DNA of 64,000 nt from Actinomycetota bacterium. Lineage in GTDB: Bacteria > Actinomycetota > Humimicrobiia > Humimicrobiales > Humimicrobiaceae. Location of the stretch: NCBI GenBank assembly GCA_023380915.1, contig JAMCSM010000160.1:1-64000 (forward strand), written 5' to 3'. A program made the position numbers and the translations under genes. Below, in pieces: positions 17,897 through 26,794 of the stretch (position 1 is the stretch's first letter; the number at the start of each line of letters is the position of its first letter). The notes beneath the pieces were generated by a model. That model ran no database searches. It was not told where the DNA came from and was given only the letters and a program-made list of their open reading frames with translations.

Positions 17897-20341
17897 TTAG
17901 AAGTTTTCCTTCTTTAAGATATCAATAAATATTTTTACAAGATCAGGATCAAATTGCGAGCCCGAATAGCGTTTCATCTCCTCAACTACTTCATTAATGC
18001 TCAAGGCCGGTTTATAAATTCTTCCTTCTATCATTACATCATAAGCATCAACAATACTTATGATTCTGGAAATAAGCGGTATTTCTTCCCCTTTAAGTCC
18101 TCTCGGATATCCTGTTCCGTCCCACCTTTCATGATGAAATAAAATATAGTCTGCAATATGTGAAATTTGCGGCGATGATTTTACTATCTGGTATCCAACT
18201 TCGGGATGTCTTTTAATTATATCCCATTCTCCGTTATTTAATTTTGTTTTTTTAGTTAAAATAGCATCGCTTATACCAACTTTTCCGATATCATGGAGGC
18301 TTGCAAGCAAAGTCAGGTCGTCTAGCAGGTTTACAGGAAGATTTATTTTTTTGCCGATTGCAAAAGCAAGCTGTTTAAGCCTGTCAGCATGTTCTTCAGT
18401 TTCACTGTTCTTTTCCCTAAGAGCTCTTTCAAGGGAAAGGATTATTGAGCTGTTTATGCTTCTCATTTCAAATAATTTATGCCTGTACATTCTGCTTTCA
18501 GCTTCAACCAGTATTTCATGCAGGTCTTCGCTTTCCTCATTTTTTACATTAATTCCGATGGAGATACTTAATGCAACATTTTTATATAAAATTCTTGAAC
18601 AGTTTCCAACAATTCTTTCTCCTATTTTCTGTGCAATCTGTTCGGTAGTTTTTGGCAGCACTATAATGAATTCATCTCCACTCCATCGTGATATTATTTC
18701 TCCCCGTCTGCATGATTTTTTCAAACTGTCCGCAATTTTCTTTAAAACCTCATCACCTGATTTTGAGCCAAATGCATCATTAATGATTCTCAAACCATTA
18801 ATATCAATCATTGTAATTGCCAGAGGAAGGTTTCTCTGATTATCTATTCTATCCAGTTCTTCCTGCAGATATACCCTGTTATATAAACCTGTTAGTTTGT
18901 CATAAAAACTTAAATATTTTATTTCCTCCTCTTTTTTTATCCTGTCTGTTACATCCCTTACTATATTTTCAAAATGAAAACCGTAACCGTCATCCTTAAC
19001 CATACGGGTAATTATTTCCACCCAGATAATAGAGCCATCTTTTTTTCTGGCTTTTATTACTGCTATATTACTATCCTGAGAATTTACTTTATTAAAATCA
19101 TTCCTGTTGACATAAATCATTGTCGGAATATCTACTGCCATTAGTTCTTCTTTGGAATCATAACCAAGTATTTTTACCAGTGCATTATTTACATCAATGA
19201 ATTTTCCATCCATTGTTCTTATACTTATACCGTCAACTGAATTTTCAAATAAGGATCTGTACTTATCCTCACTTGCAATTAAATTTTTTTCAGATTCATT
19301 TATTCTGGCAAGCATATCCCTGATATTCTTTGCAAGACTGCTTATTTCATCATTATGCCTGTCACTAATCTTTAAACTATACAAACCCTTATATTCTATT
19401 TCATTTACAGCCTTGCTAAGTTTAACAAGTCTTTCTGAAAATAATTTTTGTATTATTATAAGGGTCAGACTGAAAATCAGTATTATTATGATAACTGCCA
19501 GATATGAAAATCTTATAACACTGTTTAATCCCTGAAGATAAATATTTCTGGTAAATTCAGTACTAATAATAAACTTTATATCATTATAAATATCTTTTAA
19601 AGGCATATAGGCTGATGCAAATTCTTTACTTTCATATTTTATATAATAATCTTTTCCATCATTGAAATCCTTTAATATGTCCTTTATTAAAATATTATTG
19701 CTGCTTGAAGAGTCAACATAAATAATATTTAAATTAAGATTAGCTGCTTCTGATATGTACAATTTTTCGGTTTCATTAAGAAATCTGCCAAAAATCATAG
19801 TGCCGCGGGATGGCCCTGCTAAATTGCTTGTTAATATCGGTTCTGCAGAAATAATCAGCGGGCTTCCGGATAAGGCATAAATTCCTTTTATTGACTTGCT
19901 TTCATTATTTACAATTTTTACTTCAGGATTGTCTGCGATAAAATCAGAAACATTTTTTTGCAACTCTTTAATCAGGTTTTCGGAACTGTTATAGCTCTTT
20001 GAATATACAATATTTCCTGAATTATCGGTTATAACTGCAAAATCAATTCTATCGATTGAAAAAGTACTCTCTACAAAATTTTTGTTTATATAATCTGCAT
20101 TCCTATCCAGAGTATAATTATATGTATCATCCCAGAATGCATAATCCCTGCAAACGGCATCCAGATTATTTATTTCCTTTTTAATGATTTCATCAACTAT
20201 ATAAAGGTTGCCCGTAATGTGTTTTTCTTCAAGATTGATATAACTGTGAAGAGATACTATAAATAAGTAAATTAAGGTAACGGAAATAAAAACAACCATA
20301 AAGGACAGTAAAATTATTATGGTTTTTTTTAATAATGTCAT
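17897..20341 (-). CDS. Membrane c-di-GMP signalling protein: CHASE4-HAMP-PAS-GGDEF-HD-GYP
   Basis: An 814-residue sensor. An N-terminal transmembrane helix (about 5-30) is followed by an extracellular CHASE4-like domain (to about 275), a second helix (about 280-302), a HAMP segment, a PAS domain (about 363-475), a GGDEF domain (from YDKLTGLYNR), and an HD-GYP domain (about 645-810). The diguanylate cyclase motif is SGDEF in RWSGDEF, with no RxxD inhibition site. The phosphodiesterase motifs are intact: HDIGK, HHERWDGTGYP and DAYD. It could both make and break c-di-GMP according to an external signal. The Pel operon 6 kb away encodes a c-di-GMP receptor, so the two may connect. Confidence 0.93.
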   Translation of the reverse strand: MTLLKKTIIILLSFMVVFISVTLIYLFIVSLHSYINLEEKHITGNLYIVDEIIKKEINNLDAVCRDYAFWDDTYNYTLDRNADYINKNFVESTFSIDRIDFAVITDNSGNIVYSKSYNSSENLIKELQKNVSDFIADNPEVKIVNNESKSIKGIYALSGSPLIISAEPILTSNLAGPSRGTMIFGRFLNETEKLYISEAANLNLNIIYVDSSSSNNILIKDILKDFNDGKDYYIKYESKEFASAYMPLKDIYNDIKFIISTEFTRNIYLQGLNSVIRFSYLAVIIIILIFSLTLIIIQKLFSERLVKLSKAVNEIEYKGLYSLKISDRHNDEISSLAKNIRDMLARINESEKNLIASEDKYRSLFENSVDGISIRTMDGKFIDVNNALVKILGYDSKEELMAVDIPTMIYVNRNDFNKVNSQDSNIAVIKARKKDGSIIWVEIITRMVKDDGYGFHFENIVRDVTDRIKKEEEIKYLSFYDKLTGLYNRVYLQEELDRIDNQRNLPLAITMIDINGLRIINDAFGSKSGDEVLKKIADSLKKSCRRGEIISRWSGDEFIIVLPKTTEQIAQKIGERIVGNCSRILYKNVALSISIGINVKNEESEDLHEILVEAESRMYRHKLFEMRSINSSIILSLERALREKNSETEEHADRLKQLAFAIGKKINLPVNLLDDLTLLASLHDIGKVGISDAILTKKTKLNNGEWDIIKRHPEVGYQIVKSSPQISHIADYILFHHERWDGTGYPRGLKGEEIPLISRIISIVDAYDVMIEGRIYKPALSINEVVEEMKRYSGSQFDPDLVKIFIDILKKENF

Positions 20342-20631
20342 AACTTCCTGAGCTTTATTAATCTAATACACAATTATTAATTTAAAAAAACATTAAACTA
20401 TTTTTATAACATAAAATTATAATATTATACTAATACTTTTTTATATATAAATAAATATTATATTATAAAAATTTAATTAATAAATTACTTTATTAATCTA
20501 TTTGTTGAATTATTTGTCAACTAAAAATACCTCCTTCTTATTATCCATATGTCATTATTAAGGTAGTATTACTTTATAAATTTTATTTTTTCCTGTTTTA
20601 GCTTTATTTATCTATATTTCCATATTTGCAA

Positions 20632-20970
20632 ATGAAATATACAAATAAGATATTTAGTGAAGCTTTATCTGAATTATTAAAAGAAAAAAAAGTTAAATTA
20701 AGAAGCCTTGCTGCAAAAACCAGCCTTAACTACAGTTATTTCAGTAAACTTACAAGAAGAAAGAGCTCTCCGCCAATTGAAACATTGATAAACATTTCAA
20801 ATGCTCTTGAAATTAAACCGGAATATTTTATCGAATACAGAATCCATAAATTAAATATACTTCTAAAAAATAATCCCGAAATAATAATTGAAGTTTTAAA
20901 TTTTGCTTATAGTATTGAACAAAAAAGTAAGTTAAAAGTTGCTGAAGAAAAAATCAAATACGATAAATAA
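20632..20970 (+). CDS. XRE-family helix-turn-helix regulator
   Basis: A 112-residue protein with an N-terminal Cro/CI-type helix-turn-helix (LAAKTSLNYSYFSKLTRR, residues about 26-45), then ISNALEIKPEYF typical of the fold. The C-terminal 35 residues are helical and of no known domain. It is a single gene between the signalling protein and the radical SAM gene. Start at ATG 20632 (TTG 6 nt earlier is possible); no Shine-Dalgarno sequence is visible. Its targets are unknown. Confidence 0.82.
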   Translation: MKYTNKIFSEALSELLKEKKVKLRSLAAKTSLNYSYFSKLTRRKSSPPIETLINISNALEIKPEYFIEYRIHKLNILLKNNPEIIIEVLNFAYSIEQKSKLKVAEEKIKYDK

Positions 20971-21057
20971 GATATTATATCCTATTATCAAACCAGGCAA
21001 ATCATAAGAATTCAATAACGCACTCCCGTTAAACTCTGTTAAAATATCTCCGTGGAT

Positions 21058-21999
21058 ATGAATTACTTAAATTTATTAAAAAAATGCATATTATGCCCTC
21101 ATAAATGCAGGGTAAACAGGCTTGAACGCCAAAAAGGGTTTTGCCGGGCTTCACATATTATTAAGATCTCCTCTGCCATGCCGCATTATGGAGAAGAGCC
21201 TCCAATTTCCGGCATCAGAGGTTCAGGAACTATATTCTTTGGTCATTGTAATATGAAGTGCGTTTACTGTCAGAATTATCAGATAAGCCAGGAATATAAA
21301 GAAAATGATTTTATGACACCTGATATTGAAGAACTTGCCGGTATCATGATTAATCTTCAAAAAACAGGATGCCATAATATAAATTTTGTATCCCCTACCA
21401 TATGGACTGCTCAAATAATTGAAGCTTTAAAAATTGCCCGAAATAAAAAAGGTTTGACTATCCCTGCAGTTTTTAACTGCGGCGGATATGAAAACCCTAA
21501 AATAATAAAAATATTAAAAGGTTTTATTGAAATTTATATGCCTGATATCAGATACAGCAATAATGATATTGCTTATAAATATTCAGGAATAAAAAATTAT
21601 GTGGAAAACAACAGAAAATCTTTAATTGAAATGTACAGTCAGGTTGGCGCACTGGAAACTGACAAAAAAGGCATTGCAGTCAAAGGTTTAATGATCAGGC
21701 TATTAATTCTGCCTGAAAATACCGGCGAAGTTAAAAAGTCTCTTGATTTTATTAAAAACGAGTTGTCAACTGATGTTTATATAAGCATTATGGCTCAATA
21801 TCACCCCTTATATAAAGCTAAAGGATTTCCGGAAATAAACAGAAGAATTAATTATACTGAATACAACGAAATAGTAAAATATGCTCAAAAGCTTGGTTTC
21901 AGGAATGGATTTATCCAAGACTTTGAAAACTTAAATATGAAAGAAGATTTATTTATTCCTGATTTCGATAAAAAAGAAGTGTTTAAATATAAAAAATAA
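21058..21999 (+). CDS. Radical SAM protein, PflX/COG1313 type
   Basis: A protein of about 313 residues related to pyruvate formate-lyase activating enzymes. The cluster-binding triad is CNMKCVYCQN near residue 66. A Cys-rich N-terminus (CILCPHKCRVNR and GFCRA) is typical of the PflX-like group and may bind a second metal or cluster. The family is uncharacterised, with members sometimes found beside AMMECR1/Memo genes. No glycyl-radical enzyme is present here, so its partner is unknown. GTG at 21052 is an alternative start. Confidence 0.85.
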   Translation: MNYLNLLKKCILCPHKCRVNRLERQKGFCRASHIIKISSAMPHYGEEPPISGIRGSGTIFFGHCNMKCVYCQNYQISQEYKENDFMTPDIEELAGIMINLQKTGCHNINFVSPTIWTAQIIEALKIARNKKGLTIPAVFNCGGYENPKIIKILKGFIEIYMPDIRYSNNDIAYKYSGIKNYVENNRKSLIEMYSQVGALETDKKGIAVKGLMIRLLILPENTGEVKKSLDFIKNELSTDVYISIMAQYHPLYKAKGFPEINRRINYTEYNEIVKYAQKLGFRNGFIQDFENLNMKEDLFIPDFDKKEVFKYKK

Positions 22000-22055
22000 A
22001 CCTTAAAGATAAACCACTAAAAAATTAATTTTACAATATATTAGAATAGTTTAGA

Positions 22056-22275
22056 AGCATTCCCAATTTCATGATTGCAAACAAATTATTGGATAAGGCT
22101 GGGTGTTGAGAAAACCGTATGAAGGCTGAGCGGGCAAGGTTCCTCTCTGAAGAGGAGAGCGAAGCCTGAATCCGAGCAAGCTTTGACTCGCTGGGGCAAA
22201 GCTTGCGTGTTTTCGAAACACCCGGCCTGATTCTTATAGCCTTTCTTTTGTTCCTATCAAGAAATTGGAAATGCT
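22056..22275 (+). repeat. Dispersed repeat, copy 2 (complete)
   Basis: A 220-bp element without an ORF, lying between the radical SAM gene and polX. The ends are imperfect terminal inverted repeats: AGCATTCCCAATTTCATGA on the left and TCAAGAAATTGGAAATGCT on the right. Next come AT-rich sub-terminal arms, then an inner inverted pair (GGCTGGGTGTT and AACACCCGGCC), and a GC-rich core with two hairpins. The core order is left end, CCTCTC hairpin, GCAAAGCTTG hairpin, right end. It is much richer in GC than the surrounding genome. No target-site duplication is obvious. Confidence 0.85.
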
Positions 22276-22286
22276 AATTAATAGTT

Positions 22287-24101
22287 TTATCTGTGATTTC
22301 TCCATTTTTTTATATCTTTAAGATTCCAGGTACTAATAACATTTTCCTTTTCAATACCTGCTTTTCTTGCTATATCTACCCCGAGTTTCATCATATCAAT
22401 ATTATTTATGCGATGAGAATCAGTATTTATTGCTATCAGAATATCTGACTTTTTTGCTTTGCGTGTATTTTCTTCATTTAAGTCAAGTCTTAAAAAATAT
22501 GAATTAATTTCAACAGCTTTGTTATATCTTAAGGCTGCATCAATAAGGCGATCGACATCAAGAAAATATGGAGCTCTGCTGCCAAATACGGCTCCTGTTG
22601 GATGAGCTATAATGTCAATATATTTATTTTGCATTGCTCTTTCAAATCTGGCATTATTAAAAGAAGAATCAAATTTAAACCCCCTATGCATGGATCCGAG
22701 AGCAATATCAAACTTGCTTATTATGGAATCGTCATAATCCAGATTCCCATCTTTATCAATCTCTATTTCCGAACCCATTAAAAAAGAAAATTTATTATGT
22801 TTTTTATTTAATTCATTTAAATATTGTTCTTTTTCGCAAAGCCTTTTTTTATCAAGACCATTTCCATACTTATTACTTTCTGAATGATCGGAAAATGATA
22901 TATATTCATAGTCGTATTTTTTCATCTTTTTTAAAACTGCCTGCATATCCATTATTCCATCACTGTATTTTGAATGAATATGAAGATCTCCTCTTATATC
23001 ACTTATTTTTATAAGATTTGGAAGATAATTTTCCTTTGCAAGTTCGACCTCGTTAAATCCCTCGCGAAGTTCAGGAACTATATAGTCAATACCTAAAAAT
23101 TCATAAATCTGTTTTTCTTCAGGGCATATAAAATCATCATCTTCATAAAGTGCATCATTATTTTTATAACATTTAAACCTTTTAAAATTTATTTGTGAAA
23201 AATCAAAAATCTGATCATTTATGCATCCTTTTTCTTCTGCAAGACTCCGTAATTTTAAAATGTGATTTTTACTGCCGGTAGTAATCAGTAAGTCATTGGG
23301 CCACATTTTTTTTGAAGTTATTATTATTTCGGTATCAATATCAAAAATTGTTGAAAACTTAACGCTTATGTTTTCCTTCCTGAAATTATCTGACACAAGA
23401 TTTTTAATAAAAAATAATTCTCTGATTTTACTGATTAACTCTTTTGACCTTTCAATATCAACTCTTTCGATATTAAATTCAGGCAAAACCAGGATATCAA
23501 TATCGCCAACTTCTGCTTTTCTTCTTCGTAAAGAACCAACAATCTTAAGGCTTAAAATTTCATTTATATGCGACAGTCCTTCCACAATTTTTTCAGCATA
23601 TTTTAAAACAAGCCATCTTGGACATCTTCCTTTTAAACTTTCCAGATATCTGGCGGAATGAGCCACTCTTTCAAGAAAAATGCTTTCAATATCATTAGTT
23701 TGAGCCAGTTTTTTTATATCATAATTTAAGGAAAATAAGTCTTTTAAGTCTTCAAGAGTCCTTATATTAAATTTTTCATAAATTTCAAAAACCTTTTTTG
23801 TTCCAATACCGCTTAATCTTACAATTTTTATTAGATCTTCAGGATATTTTTCTCTTAACTGATCAAATAATTTTATTGAACCCCTTTCAAAATATTCACT
23901 TATAATCTTATATGCAAATTCATCTATTCCCGGAAGTTTTTTAAGTAAACCCTCATTATATGCATCCCTTATATCATAATCATAATCTCTCACAGTTCTT
24001 GCTGCCTTGCTTAAATTTATAACATTTTCCACCTCGTTATGCTTGAATTTTGAAATTTCAGCAATGGTTGTAAGAATTGAAGACAGTTTTAAATTTATCA
24101 T
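22287..24101 (-). CDS. polX: DNA polymerase X family protein with PHP domain, paralogue 1
   Basis: A 604-residue protein with a pol beta-like N-terminal part (HhH motifs LPGIDEFA and LSGIGTKK), a nucleotidyltransferase palm (VGSLRRRKAEVGDIDILV with its Asp pair, then DIDTEII) and TTGSKNH for nucleotide binding. A C-terminal PHP phosphoesterase follows (HIHSKYSDG, FSDHSE, GSEIEID, MHRGF, AHPTG, TDSH). All metal-binding residues seem present. It should fill short gaps and trim 3' ends in base-excision repair. It is divergent in sequence and reads away from a second polX with a 209-bp shared upstream region. Confidence 0.9.
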   Translation of the reverse strand: MINLKLSSILTTIAEISKFKHNEVENVINLSKAARTVRDYDYDIRDAYNEGLLKKLPGIDEFAYKIISEYFERGSIKLFDQLREKYPEDLIKIVRLSGIGTKKVFEIYEKFNIRTLEDLKDLFSLNYDIKKLAQTNDIESIFLERVAHSARYLESLKGRCPRWLVLKYAEKIVEGLSHINEILSLKIVGSLRRRKAEVGDIDILVLPEFNIERVDIERSKELISKIRELFFIKNLVSDNFRKENISVKFSTIFDIDTEIIITSKKMWPNDLLITTGSKNHILKLRSLAEEKGCINDQIFDFSQINFKRFKCYKNNDALYEDDDFICPEEKQIYEFLGIDYIVPELREGFNEVELAKENYLPNLIKISDIRGDLHIHSKYSDGIMDMQAVLKKMKKYDYEYISFSDHSESNKYGNGLDKKRLCEKEQYLNELNKKHNKFSFLMGSEIEIDKDGNLDYDDSIISKFDIALGSMHRGFKFDSSFNNARFERAMQNKYIDIIAHPTGAVFGSRAPYFLDVDRLIDAALRYNKAVEINSYFLRLDLNEENTRKAKKSDILIAINTDSHRINNIDMMKLGVDIARKAGIEKENVISTWNLKDIKKWRNHR

Positions 24102-24310
24102 ATATTATTTTACCGGAACACCTAATTAAGTTTTTTTTCAAATCTTAAATTATTAACTAAATAAACCTGGAATTTATAAAATATATTTGTAATGTGAATA
24201 AATTAAGAAGTCATATTACATTAATTTTGGTATTTATTCCATAATTTAATTTTATTTTAAGCATATTTTTAAGTAAAATCAGTAAATAACAGTTAATAAA
24301 ACTTTATGTC

Positions 24311-26053
24311 ATGGATAAGAATTTCATAATAAGAACACTTGATGAAATTGCAACCATGCTTGAATTAAAGGACGAAAATCCCTTTAAAGTCAGAGCATAT
24401 AAGAATGCGGCACGGGCTCTTGAAACAAGCGATTTAGCCATTGACAGAAATATATCAGCTAAAGAACTTTTAAAAATCCGTGGTATAGGCAGAAGTCTTG
24501 CAGATCACATAATAACTTTGGCTTGTAATAATAAACTGGATTTTTATGAAGAGCTAAAGGAATCCATAACACCTTCCCTACTTGAAATGCTGAAAATTCC
24601 TACTCTTGGCCCTAAAAAAATAAAATTTCTTTATGATAACTTAAATATCGGAAGTATCTCAGATCTGGAAAAGGCTGTTTCTGAAGATAAGCTCATCAAC
24701 CTTCCTAATTTTGGTTTAAAAACACAGGAAAACATAATCCGCGGAATAGAATCTTTTAAAAAATTCAAAAAATTTTATCTTTATTCTGATGTTATTTTTG
24801 AAGCTCAATCAATAATTAACAAAATAAGGCTTCACAAAAAAATTATAAGAGCAGATATTGCGGGAAGCTTGAGAAGAAAAAAAGAAATTGTTAGAGATAT
24901 TGATATAGTTGCCGGTATCAAGGATGATTCAGACTCACAGGAGATAATGGATTATTTTACAAGCCTTGAAGAAGTTGATGAAATTATAGCAAAAGGAGAT
25001 ACAAAATCATCAATCAGGCTTGGATCCGGAATAAATGCGGACTTGAGAGTTGTAAAAGACAGCCAGTATCCTTATCTTCTTCATCATTTCACTGGAAGCA
25101 AAGAGCATAATATAGTCCTTAGAGGTATAGCACAGGAAAGCGGATTTAAGATTAACGAATATGGAATTTTTAAAGGGGAGGAGCTGGTAAGATGCAGTGA
25201 TGAACATGAATTTTACAAAGTGTTTAGCATGGATTTTATTGAACCTGAACTTCGCGAAAATATTGGTGAATTTGAAGCTGCATCAGATGGAAAGCTCCCG
25301 GATTTGATAGATGAAAAAGATTTAAAAGGTATTTTTCATATTCACACAATCTTCAGTGACGGCAATATTACATTAAAAGCTCTTAGTGAAAAACTTTCTT
25401 CAGAAGGCTTTGAATATGCAGGAATAAGCGATCACAGTAAATCTGCTTATTATGCAGGCGGAGTAAAACCTGAAAATATTGACAATTATCTTAACCAGAT
25501 AATTGATTTTTGCAGTTTGGAAGGAAAAATAAAAATATTTAAAGGAATTGAATCAGATATAATGGCTGATGGAAATCTTGATTACTGCGATGCAATTCTT
25601 GAAAAATTTGATTTTGTCATTGCAGCAGTTCATTCAGGTTTTAATTTAAGTGGAGAGGAAATGACAAACAGAATAATTAAAGCCCTCGAAAACAAATATA
25701 CTACAATTCTTGCACATCCTACAGGAAGACTGCTGCTGACAAGAGAGCCTTATAAAGTAGACATGATAAAGATAATAAATGCTGCAGCCATAAATAATGT
25801 TGCAATTGAAATAAATTCAAATCCGTACAGACTGGATCTGGACTGGAGACTATGCAAATATGCAAAGGAAAAAAATGTGAAAATCTTTATCTGCCCCGAT
25901 GCTCATAAACTGGAAGATATTGATAATTATGAATACGGGATTAATATTGCCCGAAAAGGCTGGCTCGAAAAAAAAGATATAATCAATACCTTTGACAAAA
26001 AGAATGTGGAAATTTATCTGAAAAATTTAAAAAACCTTAAAAAAACAAGATGA
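24311..26053 (+). CDS. polX: DNA polymerase X family protein with PHP domain, paralogue 2
   Basis: A 580-residue, more canonical bacterial PolX. Visible motifs are ENPFKVRAYKNAARALE at the start, HhH IRGIGRSLADHI, palm AGSLRRKKEIVRDIDIV with ADLRVV, FTGSKEHN for nucleotide binding, then PHP motifs HIHTIFSDG, ISDHS, GIESDI, VHSGF, AHPTG and CPDAH. It should act in gap-filling repair. It is followed 38 nt later by endonuclease III, suggesting one base-excision repair operon. It lies head to head with paralogue 1. No good Shine-Dalgarno sequence is seen. Confidence 0.93.
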   Translation: MDKNFIIRTLDEIATMLELKDENPFKVRAYKNAARALETSDLAIDRNISAKELLKIRGIGRSLADHIITLACNNKLDFYEELKESITPSLLEMLKIPTLGPKKIKFLYDNLNIGSISDLEKAVSEDKLINLPNFGLKTQENIIRGIESFKKFKKFYLYSDVIFEAQSIINKIRLHKKIIRADIAGSLRRKKEIVRDIDIVAGIKDDSDSQEIMDYFTSLEEVDEIIAKGDTKSSIRLGSGINADLRVVKDSQYPYLLHHFTGSKEHNIVLRGIAQESGFKINEYGIFKGEELVRCSDEHEFYKVFSMDFIEPELRENIGEFEAASDGKLPDLIDEKDLKGIFHIHTIFSDGNITLKALSEKLSSEGFEYAGISDHSKSAYYAGGVKPENIDNYLNQIIDFCSLEGKIKIFKGIESDIMADGNLDYCDAILEKFDFVIAAVHSGFNLSGEEMTNRIIKALENKYTTILAHPTGRLLLTREPYKVDMIKIINAAAINNVAIEINSNPYRLDLDWRLCKYAKEKNVKIFICPDAHKLEDIDNYEYGINIARKGWLEKKDIINTFDKKNVEIYLKNLKNLKKTR

Positions 26054-26091
26054 TGAAATTATTTAATAAAATAACGTTAGGGAAATAAAAT

Positions 26092-26778
26092 ATGGCAAAG
26101 AGTTATGGTAAAACATATTCAGAACCTTATGATAAGGCAGTCAGGAACATAAATAAAATTATTGATTTATTAAGGAAAACATATCCTGAAGCAATAATAA
26201 CATCCCTGCATTATAAAAATCCTTTTGAGCTTCTTATAGCAACAATTCTTGCTGCTCAAAGCACAGATAAGATGGTAAACAAGATAATCCCGTATTTATT
26301 CAAGAAATATAAAGGTCCGAAAGATTTTGCAAATGCTGATCTTAATGAACTTCAGAAAGATATAAAATCTACCGGTTTTTTTAGAAATAAATCAGTTTCA
26401 ATCATCCAGTGTTCAAAGGATCTCATTAAAAAATATGAAGGTAAAGTTCCGGATAATATTGAAGATTTAACCGGTCTGCATGGCGTTGGAAGGAAGACTG
26501 CAAATGTTGTCCTTGCAAATGCCTTTGGAAAACAGGCAATAATTGTTGATACTCATATGCTAAGGGTATCAAATTTAATTGGACTTACCATTAATAAGGA
26601 TCCTGAAAAAGTTGAAAAAGATTTGCAGAAAATTATCCCTTATGACAACTGGACTGATTTCTCACATAAAATAGTTGCACACGGCCGAAACATCTGCATC
26701 GCCGGAAGGCCAAAATGCGAAATTTGCCCGGTATCGGAATTTTGCAGATATTATAATTATCAAATAAAACAGGATTAA
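26092..26778 (+). CDS. nth: Endonuclease III
   Basis: A 228-residue DNA glycosylase/AP lyase that removes oxidised pyrimidines. The helix-hairpin-helix LHGVGRKTANVVLANAF contains the catalytic Lys, the catalytic Asp is in VDTHMLRVSN, and the C-terminal 4Fe-4S loop has the C-x6-C-x2-C-x5-C pattern (CIAGRPKCEICPVSEFC). The length fits the family. It lies directly downstream of polX paralogue 2 and probably shares its transcript. It ends 16 nt from the convergent end of pelG. Confidence 0.96.
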   Translation: MAKSYGKTYSEPYDKAVRNINKIIDLLRKTYPEAIITSLHYKNPFELLIATILAAQSTDKMVNKIIPYLFKKYKGPKDFANADLNELQKDIKSTGFFRNKSVSIIQCSKDLIKKYEGKVPDNIEDLTGLHGVGRKTANVVLANAFGKQAIIVDTHMLRVSNLIGLTINKDPEKVEKDLQKIIPYDNWTDFSHKIVAHGRNICIAGRPKCEICPVSEFCRYYNYQIKQD

Positions 26779-26794
26779 ATCAAAATTAAAATTT

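Noticed and set aside
18351..18839. 162-codon plus-strand ORF opposite the GGDEF/HD-GYP gene
   Set aside because: Antisense of a well-supported multi-domain protein. No family resemblance.
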